Of a DNA stretch of 64,000 nt, positions 56,046-64,000 are shown one piece after another. A model generated the notes under the pieces. That model was not told where the DNA came from, ran no database searches, and worked only from the letters and a program-made list of their open reading frames with translations. Location of the stretch: contig NZ_CP090365.1 in assembly GCF_021432065.1 (NCBI RefSeq), positions 62,001 through 126,000 on the forward strand, written 5' to 3'. A program made the position numbers and the translations under genes. Each line of letters opens with the position of its first letter. Within the stretch, counting starts at the first letter, position 1. This stretch comes from Photobacterium sp. TLY01 (lineage in GTDB: Bacteria > Pseudomonadota > Gammaproteobacteria > Enterobacterales > Vibrionaceae).

Positions 56046-56216
56046 ATGAACGAGATTCTGCTTGCAACCATTGCAGGAGTCGTTGTCGGTCTCTTCTTCA
56101 GTGCAGTCAAACTGCCATTGCCTGCGCCGCCTGTGCTGTCTGGCATCATGGGAATTGTGGGTGTTTACCTGGGTGGTATGGCATACCAAGCAGTGGTTGA
56201 ACGTTTCTTCTCGTAA
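56046..56216 (+). CDS. XapX domain protein
   Basis: 56 residues from the ATG at 56046 (AGAGGGTAAACAC upstream). Two short membrane helices: LLATIAGVVVGLFFSAV and VLSGIMGIVGVYLGGMAYQ, joined by KLPLPAPP, the pattern of the XapX domain (DUF1427). Located 33 bases upstream of deoD, so cotranscribed with it. The domain takes its name from the xanthosine phosphorylase region, and the link to purine nucleoside use is by neighbourhood only. Confidence 0.82.
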   Translation: MNEILLATIAGVVVGLFFSAVKLPLPAPPVLSGIMGIVGVYLGGMAYQAVVERFFS

Positions 56217-56249
56217 TTTTTTCAACGAATAACTTGTCAGGAGTCCGCT

Positions 56250-56960
56250 ATGGCTACCCCGCATATCAATGCCGAATTTGGTGATTTCGCAGAAACAGTG
56301 CTGATGCCAGGTGACCCGCTGCGTGCGAAACTGATCGCAGAAACCTATCTGGAAGATGCCAAAGAAGTCTGCAATGTACGCAACATGTTTGGCTACACAG
56401 GTACGTATAAAGGCAAAAAAGTGTCTGTGATGGGCCATGGTATGGGTATCCCGTCCTGCTCTATCTACGTTCACGAACTGATTAAAGATTTCGGTGTTAA
56501 GAACGTCATCCGTATCGGCAGCTGCGGTACTGTGAGTGACGACATCAAACTGATGGATATTGTGATTGCGATGGGTGCATCTACCGACTCCAAAGTGAAC
56601 CGTATCCGTTTTAACAATCATGACTTTGCCGCCATTGCCGATTTCCACCTGCTGGAAACAGCGGTAAACCAGGCGCGTGCGCAAAACGTGCCTGTCCGTG
56701 TCGGTAACGTGTTCTCTGCTGATCTGTTCTACAGCCCTGAAGCAGACCTGTTCGATAAAATGAACAAGCTGAACATTCTGGGTGTCGACATGGAAGCCGC
56801 CGGTATCTACGGTGTTGCAGCTGAGCTGGGTGCGAAAGCGCTGACCATTCTGACTGTGTCTGACCACATTACCCGTGGCGAGCACCTGAGTTCTGAAGAT
56901 CGTCAGAAATCATTCCACGCCATGATGCAGGTTGCGCTGGAAACAGCGATCACAATCTGA
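56250..56960 (+). CDS. deoD: Purine nucleoside phosphorylase (DeoD type)
   Basis: 236 residues, close to E. coli DeoD (239). [20 protein letters not shown] at the start with [11 protein letters not shown] (phosphate loop), then [26 protein letters not shown] and [18 protein letters not shown]. The catalytic aspartate is in [11 protein letters not shown]. It cleaves purine (deoxy)nucleosides with phosphate to base and (deoxy)ribose-1-phosphate in the cytoplasm. Translated after xapX. Confidence 0.95.
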   Translation: MATPHINAEFGDFAETVLMPGDPLRAKLIAETYLEDAKEVCNVRNMFGYTGTYKGKKVSVMGHGMGIPSCSIYVHELIKDFGVKNVIRIGSCGTVSDDIKLMDIVIAMGASTDSKVNRIRFNNHDFAAIADFHLLETAVNQARAQNVPVRVGNVFSADLFYSPEADLFDKMNKLNILGVDMEAAGIYGVAAELGAKALTILTVSDHITRGEHLSSEDRQKSFHAMMQVALETAITI

Positions 56961-56968
56961 TGGCTCTG

Positions 56969-57046
56969 ATCCGGCCTGTCACATACAAGCCGGATTGAAC
57001 ATTGAAGGCCGGCTTTCTTACCCGGCCTGACTAAAGGATTAGTCAG
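56969..57046. terminator. Cluster of three hairpins after deoD
   Basis: ATCCGGC/GCCGGAT (56969-56995, long loop), AGGCCGG/CCGGCCT (57006-57028) and CTGACTAA/TTAGTCAG with loop AGGA (57027-57046). The second and third overlap by two bases and cannot both be complete. No good T-run follows, so the role (termination, RNA protection or attenuation) is uncertain. Confidence 0.5.
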
Positions 57047-57253
57047 CTCAATCAGGGGATTTGCCTGTCGCAGCTCAAAAATTGGTAAAATGTGGCGTCT
57101 TACACAATTTGAAGCGGGTTTACCCGGGCGACAATGCGATGCCTGGCAGTTTGGGCCAACTAATGGGTGTCGGGTCATCGTATGCGGTCATGACTCGGCA
57201 CCTTTTTCCGGATCTGTTTTCGGTATCGTCCGTACACGAGGAAGGTGGCAAGC

Positions 57254-58735
57254 ATGATGACACATCAAAAACAGTCTGCAACCTTGCCGCCTGCCAGCGG
57301 GCAATGGCAGTTGAATCATTGCAAAACCGTCCATTGCCAAAATTTTGGTTCCCGCGATCCAGACGACTATATCATTCAGAGGGCCAATCCCAACCGCCCT
57401 GCCTTCATCTGTAAAGAATGCGGCGCCTTTCCCCCTCTGATCAGCAATCAGAATGTCATCGCAGAATGGCGTTACCTGAAATTACAGCAAAGTCACGGTT
57501 TACCGGCCTGCACTAATCTGGACTGTGACAATCTGGGTTTGCCTGTGCTGACACATCGCCATCTTTATCATGCTTTTGGCTACAGTGGTGATCGCCAGCG
57601 TTATCGCTGCAAAAATTGTCAGGCGACCTTTGTCGACAAATGGTCTGGTTTTAATCCTAAACACCAGATTCAGCAAAAGCTGCTCGCCCTGCTGTTTACC
57701 GGCCATCCCATCCGGGATATCTGCCGGCGGCTTGGGATGAATCCAAAAACGTTTTATGACCAGCTGAACCACATTGCCAGTCGCTGCCGCCGGCAACTCT
57801 CGGTTTTTGATGCCCGTTTGCTGCAAAACCGATCCCAGCTGGCCTTGGCCAGTACACTCAGTCCGTTGCAGCCCCATGCTGCGAATGGCGTTTACTGGAT
57901 TGCCAGCTGCGAAGCGCATTCCGGGTATGTTCTCAGCCAGCATATTAACTATCACCCGGAACAGACAGGCACCTCAGAGACGCATCATGACCCTTACAGT
58001 CCCAATGCCCGTTTCCATGCCCGGCAGCTACACGCCGCAAAGCCTGCCGTGCAGACTGCCCCTCAGGGCTTGCTGGCAAAAGTCGATGCAAAATACCGCG
58101 AAGTATTATCAAGACCGCATCTGGAAGATCCAAGCAGTGATCAGAACATTGAGTATTTCCCGGCCAAAGGCAATCTGATCAGACCGCAATATGCAGTGTA
58201 TGCTCATTTTTTACAGCTCAATGAACAAGTCAGTGAGACCAGTCAGCTGATGCTGTTCATGCCACAAGAGCCCTTATTACGTTCAGCTTGTCTGTCTGTA
58301 TTTCTGGACAGAATTCGCGCAGGTACCATTGAGCCTGTGTATGTAGAAGAAGATCCGGACTGGCCACAGGGCAATGCCGCCGGACGTATCGACATCGTGC
58401 TGCTGGGATGGTGGCGCGACCGCTGGGCATTTACCCGCCATGGTGAGGTTGGCAAAGGCATCTGCCATTTAGGTGGCGAAAAAGACAATGAAGCCCGATG
58501 GCTGCAGCTGGCGACTCACAGAGCCGTCGATGAATACCAACAGCGGTTTTACCAACAGTTTGCGCAGTTGGTTGATGAACCCAGAAGAAAAGCCAGACCT
58601 GGCGGGTTACTGCCGCTGCTGGATATTTACCGCGCCTGGCATAACCTGTGCAGACAAGATCGCAACGGATTAACACCCGCCCAGCAATTGGGAATAATGA
58701 GCTCGCCATTCACATTGGAACAGTTACTGAACTAA
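57254..58735 (+). CDS. Zinc-ribbon/helix-turn-helix protein related to IS1-type transposase, probably domesticated
   Basis: 493 residues from the ATG at 57254 (GGAAGG upstream; a GTG at 57245 is in frame). The N-terminus has pairs CKTVHCQNFG, CKECGAF, CTNLDCDNLG and YRCKNCQATF, forming two zinc-ribbon-like units. The second is followed by LALLFTGHPIRDICRRLGMN with PKTFYDQLNHI, a helix-turn-helix as in InsA of IS1. A later part ANGVYWIASCEAHSGYVL looks like a remnant of the DDE domain start. There is no inverted repeat pair around it and the ORF is intact over almost 1.5 kb, so it seems a host gene. Function unknown; DNA or RNA binding is likely. Confidence 0.68.
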   Translation: MMTHQKQSATLPPASGQWQLNHCKTVHCQNFGSRDPDDYIIQRANPNRPAFICKECGAFPPLISNQNVIAEWRYLKLQQSHGLPACTNLDCDNLGLPVLTHRHLYHAFGYSGDRQRYRCKNCQATFVDKWSGFNPKHQIQQKLLALLFTGHPIRDICRRLGMNPKTFYDQLNHIASRCRRQLSVFDARLLQNRSQLALASTLSPLQPHAANGVYWIASCEAHSGYVLSQHINYHPEQTGTSETHHDPYSPNARFHARQLHAAKPAVQTAPQGLLAKVDAKYREVLSRPHLEDPSSDQNIEYFPAKGNLIRPQYAVYAHFLQLNEQVSETSQLMLFMPQEPLLRSACLSVFLDRIRAGTIEPVYVEEDPDWPQGNAAGRIDIVLLGWWRDRWAFTRHGEVGKGICHLGGEKDNEARWLQLATHRAVDEYQQRFYQQFAQLVDEPRRKARPGGLLPLLDIYRAWHNLCRQDRNGLTPAQQLGIMSSPFTLEQLLN

Positions 58736-58880
58736 TTCAGCAGCCTCGTTTTTTTCAAGGCATAACACATCACGCAAAAAGGCATTTTTGTTAGCTCAGC
58801 GTCACTCACCTATCACACTTTGGCATATAATCTTCAGTGCGTAATCTTTATTGACAAGTTACACAAATTTCTGAGGTGAT

Positions 58881-61628
58881 GTGGTGATACGGATTGTCCC
58901 CAATCGAATCAAACCGATTTTACTGGTGAGCATGCTTGCGGTAGGCATTCTCCCTGCCTATATCTATGGCTGGATCAGCAGCGAGAAACTGAATGACGTC
59001 GCGTTGGACAGAATTGCAGATGGCATTAACGCCCGCAATAATATCGTGGCCCAGAGCCTGGACCAGACACATACGCTGCGATTGAAAAACCTGGATTTAT
59101 TAAGCCACTCCCCTATTTTTTCCCGACCACCTGAAGAGATTGGGCAGTTTTTTCATAACTTCGGGCAAACTGACCCTTCATTTTCAGCAATGCATCAGGT
59201 TCGCAACACAAACGGCGGTTATTATCTTAATGCGACCTCAGGTAAAGGATTTACTATTCATGAAATTGGTGCCCCGGATTTAGAGAATATCGAAAAAGCG
59301 TTGGCCAGAGATAATACCTACATATCCCATCCTTTAATCAAAAATGGTGACCTCACGGTATTTCTGGCAAAAAAAATCAAACAACAGCCTGATGGGTTTC
59401 TGCTGATTGAATACAAAATGGATGACATCAAACAGCAGCTTAAGCAATTAGGGAGTGAGGTTGCCCCAAGCGACGATGTGTATCTGACCGATATTGATGG
59501 CAAACTGCTGCTGAGCAGCCATACCACAGAACACTCCCTGCATCATTTCAAACAATTCTACAAAGCCAACCTGATCCCAGGGTCAGGTTCACTGTCCTCC
59601 TTTTTCCCGTTCAAACCCGGAATCAATAACTACATCGATGATGATGGCGAAGCGATGATTGCGGCGGTGGTCCCTTCACAGATCAAAGACACAGAAGGCA
59701 TGCCGATCTGGTCGCTGATCACTGTGACCTCGCAAGACAGCGCCATCAGTGTTATTGATGAATTACACCATTTCCTTCTGCTTGCGCTGGCAATGATCAG
59801 CGTGTTCATCCTTTTACTTGCCATCGGCCTGACGAAGCGAATTACCGGCCCGATTGCCAAACTGACTCGGTTCGCCTCCCAGTTCCGTTTAGGAGATTAC
59901 CAGCCAAACCCCTCCTTTGAAGGCCCTTATGAGTTTCAGTTACTCAATGATGCCCTTAATCAGGGGGCTGATAAGATTTCAGCTGATACTAAGCGGCTCA
60001 ATCAGGCGCTGGAGAAAGCCAAATCGGCGGATAGAGCCAAATCGGCATTTCTGGCCAATCTGTCCCATGAGATACGCACCCCAATGAACGGAATGCTGGG
60101 TTTGTCGCAATTGTTGTTGAAAACCAAATTAACGGCAGAACAAGAACATCATCTCAACACCCTGCTCGATTCGGGCAAGCACATGATGTCATTGCTGAAC
60201 GATATTCTGGATTTCTCTAAAATTGAGCAAGGCCAGCTAAAACTGGATAAAACGCACTTTTGCTTTAGCGACCTGGTCGGCACGATTGAAAGTACCTACT
60301 ACTCGCTGGCGAAAGAAAAAGGCCTGGCTTTCAACATTGACTGTGGCTTTGATCAGGAAACCTGGTTCTATGCCGACAAATCCCGTATCCGTCAGATTCT
60401 GTTTAACCTGATCAGCAATGCCATTAAATTCACAGACAAAGGCCATGTCAGAGTGCGTATGAGGCGGGCGCTGCTCACAGGAGGGCAGCAACAGCAACTG
60501 ACGATTGTGGCTGAAGATAGCGGCATCGGCATCGCACCGGAGCGTGTCGCCCTTGTTTTCGACCCTTTCGCGCAGGCGGAAGTCTCTACCAGCCGGCGCT
60601 ATGGCGGCACCGGACTCGGGTTGAGTATTGTCAAACAGTTGGCAGAATTAATGGGCGGCAATGTCGAACTTAGCAGCGAGCCTGGCATTGGAACATCTGT
60701 GACCGTCAACCTCTGCCTTGATACTGGCACCCCTCAGGAAGAGCTGATCGAAGACATTGAGATCGACAGAGAAGCTTTTGCCGGATTACACGTCCTGGTT
60801 GTTGAAGACAACCACCTCAACATACTGATTATGGAAAGTTTTCTTAAGCAGTGGGGATTTCATACCCACACGGCAGAAAACGGCCTGGAAGCATTAGAAA
60901 TGATGCAGCGCCAATCCTACGATTTGATCCTGATGGATAATCACATGCCGGTTATGGACGGTCTGGAATCAACCCGCCGCATTCGTTCCCTGCCGGAACC
61001 TTACTGCATTGTCCCGATCTTCGCTTGCACCGCAGATGCCTTTGAGGAAACACAGAAGAATATGCTGGATGCCGGGGTTGACTGTGTTATCACCAAACCT
61101 CTCGACGAGCGAAAATTACTGGATGCGCTACAACGCTTTCGCCACCGTATTGACTACATGGCCTATCTGCGCCGCCATACGCTCAAACAGCCTGATTTTC
61201 GGGATCCGTCTATTTTAGGCGATCACTCCCTTAATCAGATGCCGCTATCCGCAACACTTTCTGCATTCGACCTGGACCAAGTCACACAGATAGACATGGA
61301 AGAGTTACTGGAACTGCTGGATCAGGATAAAAATATGATTGCGCATTTCCTCACTATCTTTGCTGATGATCACCATGATTATGACCAAAAAATCCGTCAG
61401 GCCATTAAGGAGAACGATCTCGAGCAGGCAATGTTACTCAGTCATACCCTTAAAGGGGCCTCCGCCAGTCTTTGTGCGAAGCGGATCAGTCACAGTGCCA
61501 TGATAATCGAGAAGCAACTGAAATCTGCGCAGATCCCCTCGGAATCTGAACTTGATGCGATGTCACAAGCTTTATCAGCACTTTGTCACGAAATTCGCAG
61601 CCAGCAACACACTGTCGATATTGGCTAA
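58881..61628 (+). CDS. Hybrid sensor histidine kinase with receiver and HPt domains
   Basis: 915 residues from a GTG at 58881 with GAGGTGAT upstream (a second GTG follows at once). TM1 near 10-31, a periplasmic domain of about 265 residues, TM2 near 297-317, HAMP (about 318-371), HisKA with [12 protein letters not shown] (His396), an ATPase domain with [13 protein letters not shown] and [12 protein letters not shown], a receiver with VVEDNHLN and [13 protein letters not shown] (Asp near 686), and an HPt domain with [12 protein letters not shown] (His near 855). The full relay is in one chain. No response regulator is adjacent, so the output lies elsewhere. The ligand is unknown. Confidence 0.87.
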   Translation: MVIRIVPNRIKPILLVSMLAVGILPAYIYGWISSEKLNDVALDRIADGINARNNIVAQSLDQTHTLRLKNLDLLSHSPIFSRPPEEIGQFFHNFGQTDPSFSAMHQVRNTNGGYYLNATSGKGFTIHEIGAPDLENIEKALARDNTYISHPLIKNGDLTVFLAKKIKQQPDGFLLIEYKMDDIKQQLKQLGSEVAPSDDVYLTDIDGKLLLSSHTTEHSLHHFKQFYKANLIPGSGSLSSFFPFKPGINNYIDDDGEAMIAAVVPSQIKDTEGMPIWSLITVTSQDSAISVIDELHHFLLLALAMISVFILLLAIGLTKRITGPIAKLTRFASQFRLGDYQPNPSFEGPYEFQLLNDALNQGADKISADTKRLNQALEKAKSADRAKSAFLANLSHEIRTPMNGMLGLSQLLLKTKLTAEQEHHLNTLLDSGKHMMSLLNDILDFSKIEQGQLKLDKTHFCFSDLVGTIESTYYSLAKEKGLAFNIDCGFDQETWFYADKSRIRQILFNLISNAIKFTDKGHVRVRMRRALLTGGQQQQLTIVAEDSGIGIAPERVALVFDPFAQAEVSTSRRYGGTGLGLSIVKQLAELMGGNVELSSEPGIGTSVTVNLCLDTGTPQEELIEDIEIDREAFAGLHVLVVEDNHLNILIMESFLKQWGFHTHTAENGLEALEMMQRQSYDLILMDNHMPVMDGLESTRRIRSLPEPYCIVPIFACTADAFEETQKNMLDAGVDCVITKPLDERKLLDALQRFRHRIDYMAYLRRHTLKQPDFRDPSILGDHSLNQMPLSATLSAFDLDQVTQIDMEELLELLDQDKNMIAHFLTIFADDHHDYDQKIRQAIKENDLEQAMLLSHTLKGASASLCAKRISHSAMIIEKQLKSAQIPSESELDAMSQALSALCHEIRSQQHTVDIG

Positions 61629-61661
61629 TCCCTTTATGTTTATCAAACCAAGGATATCAGT

Positions 61662-61763
61662 ATGAATGATCACCATGCCGCACTTTCCAACGTTCGCTGT
61701 ATCCTTGGCGAGGGTGCCGAAAGAATGTTTGACAAAACCGTTCGAATTGGGCTTCGCGATTGA
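61662..61763 (+). CDS. Possible small ORF upstream of transaldolase
   Basis: 33 residues (MNDHHAALSNVRC...). The ATG is preceded by AAGGATATCAGT, a strong ribosome site with ideal spacing. It ends 141 bases before the transaldolase ATG. It could be a leader peptide or small protein, or chance. No family recognised. Confidence 0.35.
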   Translation: MNDHHAALSNVRCILGEGAERMFDKTVRIGLRD

Positions 61764-61904
61764 CATCGACACAGAAAAATTTAATTATCGGGACATCAAA
61801 TATTTTGCTTCGATCCATATGTTCAGAGCATCGGACATGGCTTCAAAAGAACAGTCAACAGACCAAACTTAAGGTTTGTACAAACACAGCAAAGGACAAT
61901 AGAT

Positions 61905-62855
61905 ATGAGCACCAAACTGGAACAGCTGCGCGCACTTACTACTGTTGTTGCCGACACCGGCGACATCGAAGCGATTAAGAAATACCAACCGCAAGATGCC
62001 ACCACCAACCCTTCCCTGATACTGAAAGCCGCAGAGATTGAACAGTACGCTCCGCTCATCGACGATGCGATTGCTTATGCCAAAGCGCAAAGCAACGATA
62101 AAGCACAACAAATCCAGGACGCGGGCGACAAGCTGGCGGTGAACATCGGTAAAGAAATCCTGAATGTGGTACCGGGCCGTATCTCCACTGAAGTGGACGC
62201 GCGTCTGTCCTACGACACCCAAGCCAGCGTGGCCAAAGCCCGCAAGCTGATCAAAATGTACAATGATGCCGGTATCAGCAACGACCGTATCCTGATCAAA
62301 CTGGCCTCGACCTGGGAAGGGATCCGCGCGGCTGAAGTGCTGGAAAAAGAAGGCATCAACTGTAACCTGACTCTGCTGTTCTCTTTTGCTCAGGCCCGTG
62401 CCTGTGCTGAAGCCGGTGTCTACCTGATCTCCCCCTTCGTGGGCCGCATCATGGACTGGTACAAAGCCAAAGAAGGCCGTGACTTCGAAGCCTCTGAAGA
62501 TCCGGGCGTGCTGTCAGTCACAGCTATCTACAACTACTACAAAGCCCTGGGCTACAACACTGTGGTCATGGGCGCAAGCTTCCGTAACACAGGTGAAATC
62601 CTGGAGCTGGCCGGCTGTGACCGCCTGACCATCAGCCCGCAGTTGCTGCAGGAGCTGTCTGAAGCACAAGGCGACGTGGTGCAGAAACTTTCTGCTGACG
62701 TAGCGTCTGAAGAGCGTCCGGCACCGATGACTCACGCTGAGTTCCTGTGGGAGCACAACCAGGATCCTATGGCGATTGAGAAGCTGGCGGAAGGGATCCG
62801 TAACTTCGCCATCGACCAGGGTAAGCTGGAAACCATGATCGAAGCGCGTCTGTAA
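61905..62855 (+). CDS. tal: Transaldolase
   Basis: 316 residues, as in E. coli TalB (317). [20 protein letters not shown] at the start, [13 protein letters not shown], the Schiff-base lysine in [11 protein letters not shown] (Lys132), and [18 protein letters not shown]. It moves a three-carbon unit between sedoheptulose-7-phosphate and glyceraldehyde-3-phosphate in the pentose phosphate pathway, in the cytoplasm. Transketolase follows 80 bases later with a hairpin between. Confidence 0.96.
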   Translation: MSTKLEQLRALTTVVADTGDIEAIKKYQPQDATTNPSLILKAAEIEQYAPLIDDAIAYAKAQSNDKAQQIQDAGDKLAVNIGKEILNVVPGRISTEVDARLSYDTQASVAKARKLIKMYNDAGISNDRILIKLASTWEGIRAAEVLEKEGINCNLTLLFSFAQARACAEAGVYLISPFVGRIMDWYKAKEGRDFEASEDPGVLSVTAIYNYYKALGYNTVVMGASFRNTGEILELAGCDRLTISPQLLQELSEAQGDVVQKLSADVASEERPAPMTHAEFLWEHNQDPMAIEKLAEGIRNFAIDQGKLETMIEARL

Positions 62856-62869
62856 TCCCGTTTCAATTT

Positions 62870-62901
62870 GAGAGCAGCACAACGCTGCTCTCACTCGTTT
62901 T
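62870..62901 (+). terminator. Strong hairpin between tal and tkt
   Basis: GAGAGCAGC (62870-62878) pairs perfectly with GCTGCTCTC (62884-62892) across a five-base loop, followed by ACTCGTTTT. It begins 15 bases after the tal stop. It would terminate or reduce readthrough into transketolase, giving lower tkt expression relative to tal. Confidence 0.75.
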
Positions 62902-62935
62902 ATGTCCAACCTGTATTGAGTAAGAAGAATTAATT

Positions 62936-64000
62936 ATGGATCGTAAAGTATTAGCCAATGCTATCCGTGCCCTGAGCATGGACGGTGTACAACAGGCCAA
63001 CTCCGGCCACCCGGGCGCCCCGATGGGGATGGCTGACATCGCAGAAGTACTGTGGCGTGATCACCTGAACCACAACCCGCAAAACCCGAACTGGGCTGAC
63101 CGCGACCGCTTCGTGCTGTCCAACGGTCACGGCTCCATGCTGATTTACTCCCTGCTGCATCTGTCTGGCTACGACCTGGCGATTGACGATCTGAAAAACT
63201 TCCGTCAGCTGCACTCCAAAACCCCGGGTCACCCGGAGTACGGCTACGCGCCGGGTATCGAAACCACCACAGGCCCACTGGGTCAGGGCATCACCAATGC
63301 GGTGGGTATGGCGATTGCTGAGAAGTCTCTGGCTGCTCAATTTAACCGTGACGGCCACGACATCGTTGACCACTACACCTATGCATTCCTGGGTGACGGC
63401 TGCCTGATGGAAGGGATTTCTCACGAAGCCTGCTCCCTGGCCGGTACCCTGGGTCTGGGCAAGCTGATCGCCTTCTGGGATGACAACGGCATCTCCATCG
63501 ACGGTCACGTGGAAGGCTGGTTCTCTGACGACACGCCAAAGCGTTTTGAAGCCTACGGCTGGCACGTGATCCCTGCGGTTGACGGCCACGATGCGGCCGC
63601 TATCAACGCGGCCATCGAAGCGGCAAAAGCCGATCCACGTCCAACCCTGATTTGCACCAAAACCATCATTGGTTTCGGCTCGCCGAACAAAGCCGGCTCT
63701 CACGACTGCCATGGTGCCCCGCTGGGTCACGATGAAATCGCCGCCGCCCGTGAATTCCTGGGCTGGCAGCACGGTCCGTTCGAAATCCCTGCCGACGTTT
63801 ACGCGCAGTGGGATGCCAAAGAAGCGGGCGCAGCCAAAGAAGCCGCGTGGAATGAAAAACTGGCCGCTTATGAAGCCGCACATCCGGAGCTGGCTGCCGA
63901 GTTCAAACGTCGTGTAAACGGCGAACTGCCGGCACAATGGGAAGCAGAAGCAAGCAAGATCATTGCTGATCTGCAAGCCAACCCGGCCAACATCGCTTCC
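62936..64000 (+). CDS. tkt: Transketolase, N-terminal part (cut by the window end)
   Basis: 355 codons to the window end, open in frame from ATG at 62936. [20 protein letters not shown] at the start, [49 protein letters not shown] and the thiamine-diphosphate motif [14 protein letters not shown] followed by DDNGISIDG. It transfers two-carbon units between pentose and other sugar phosphates. The ribosome site (AAGAAG) is modest. Pairs functionally with the upstream transaldolase. A long open frame on the opposite strand is a shadow of this gene. Confidence 0.95.
   Translation, partial: MDRKVLANAIRALSMDGVQQANSGHPGAPMGMADIAEVLWRDHLNHNPQNPNWADRDRFVLSNGHGSMLIYSLLHLSGYDLAIDDLKNFRQLHSKTPGHPEYGYAPGIETTTGPLGQGITNAVGMAIAEKSLAAQFNRDGHDIVDHYTYAFLGDGCLMEGISHEACSLAGTLGLGKLIAFWDDNGISIDGHVEGWFSDDTPKRFEAYGWHVIPAVDGHDAAAINAAIEAAKADPRPTLICTKTIIGFGSPNKAGSHDCHGAPLGHDEIAAAREFLGWQHGPFEIPADVYAQWDAKEAGAAKEAAWNEKLAAYEAAHPELAAEFKRRVNGELPAQWEAEASKIIADLQANPANIAS

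Noticed and set aside
56001..56885. A 294-residue open frame on the minus strand across xapX and deoD
   Set aside because: It lies antisense to deoD and xapX, which are clear genes with strong family motifs. The frame is His-, Thr- and Gln-rich and has no ribosome site; it is a shadow created by codon bias.
58826..58856. TATAAT and TTGACA hexamers upstream of the hybrid kinase
   Set aside because: They are in the wrong order for a promoter (TTGACA is downstream of TATAAT), and neither has a partner at a 16-18 base spacing.
62951..63976. A 341-residue open frame on the minus strand across transketolase
   Set aside because: Antisense to a highly biased gene. Its composition is unlike a real protein, and tkt is certain.
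1..64000. CRISPR arrays, tRNA and rRNA genes, integron or prophage features
   Set aside because: I looked for regular repeat-spacer patterns, tRNA-like ends and integrase or phage genes and saw none.

Overview
The window reads as chromosomal DNA of a gammaproteobacterium, most likely a member of the Vibrionaceae (Photobacterium, Vibrio or a close relative). The grounds are the gene set: a DUF3283-like small protein, an XapX-deoD pair followed by a zinc-ribbon protein, adjacent tal and tkt genes, a PTS glucose permease and many two-component systems. The tal-tkt and deoD neighbourhood suggests the second chromosome, but that is inference. I saw no rRNA, tRNA, CRISPR array or replication origin.

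Layout. Bases 1-2706 hold the tail of an outer-membrane barrel protein, a soluble PAS-PAS chemoreceptor and sixA. Bases 2799-16232 hold the most distinctive block. Two paralogous operons each encode an OmpR-type response regulator, an EnvZ-type kinase and a periplasmic sugar-binding protein of the Pseudomonas GltB (glucose) type, with no ABC permease or ATPase anywhere in the window. Between them lie a ydeP-like molybdoenzyme, a secreted PIG-L deacetylase and ptsG; a glycosyltransferase follows. The two operons look like sugar-sensing modules in which the binding protein serves the kinase, and ptsG is the obvious candidate target. Both regulatory regions share an 11-base word in the same orientation relative to the regulator gene.

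Bases 16292-27001 carry envelope genes on the minus strand: pbpC with a bacterial alpha-2-macroglobulin, a polysaccharide deacetylase, and four small mostly secreted proteins of unknown function. Bases 27280-28519 are an ISAs1-family insertion sequence with a perfect 10-bp target duplication and a multiply broken transposase. A MATE exporter, a divergent AraC regulator and a small protein follow.

Bases 31484-40091 form a tripartite tricarboxylate transport locus: a stress protein, a fused TctA-TctB permease, TctC, a PrpF isomerase, and a third regulator-kinase-binding-protein operon of TctD/TctE type. Bases 40488-48584 encode L-threonate and D-erythronate catabolism (GntP-type permease, denD, otnI, otnC, otnK, ltnD) with a divergent DeoR regulator and an AraC regulator. 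The pathway ends in dihydroxyacetone phosphate.

Bases 48673-55479 hold small membrane proteins, an LTA-synthase-type phosphoglycerol transferase next to dgkA (a likely diacylglycerol recycling pair), an Lrp regulator divergent from an EamA exporter, and a small outer-membrane barrel. Bases 56046-64000 hold xapX-deoD, a zinc-ribbon protein resembling a domesticated IS1 transposase, a large hybrid kinase, and transaldolase and transketolase (cut by the window edge).
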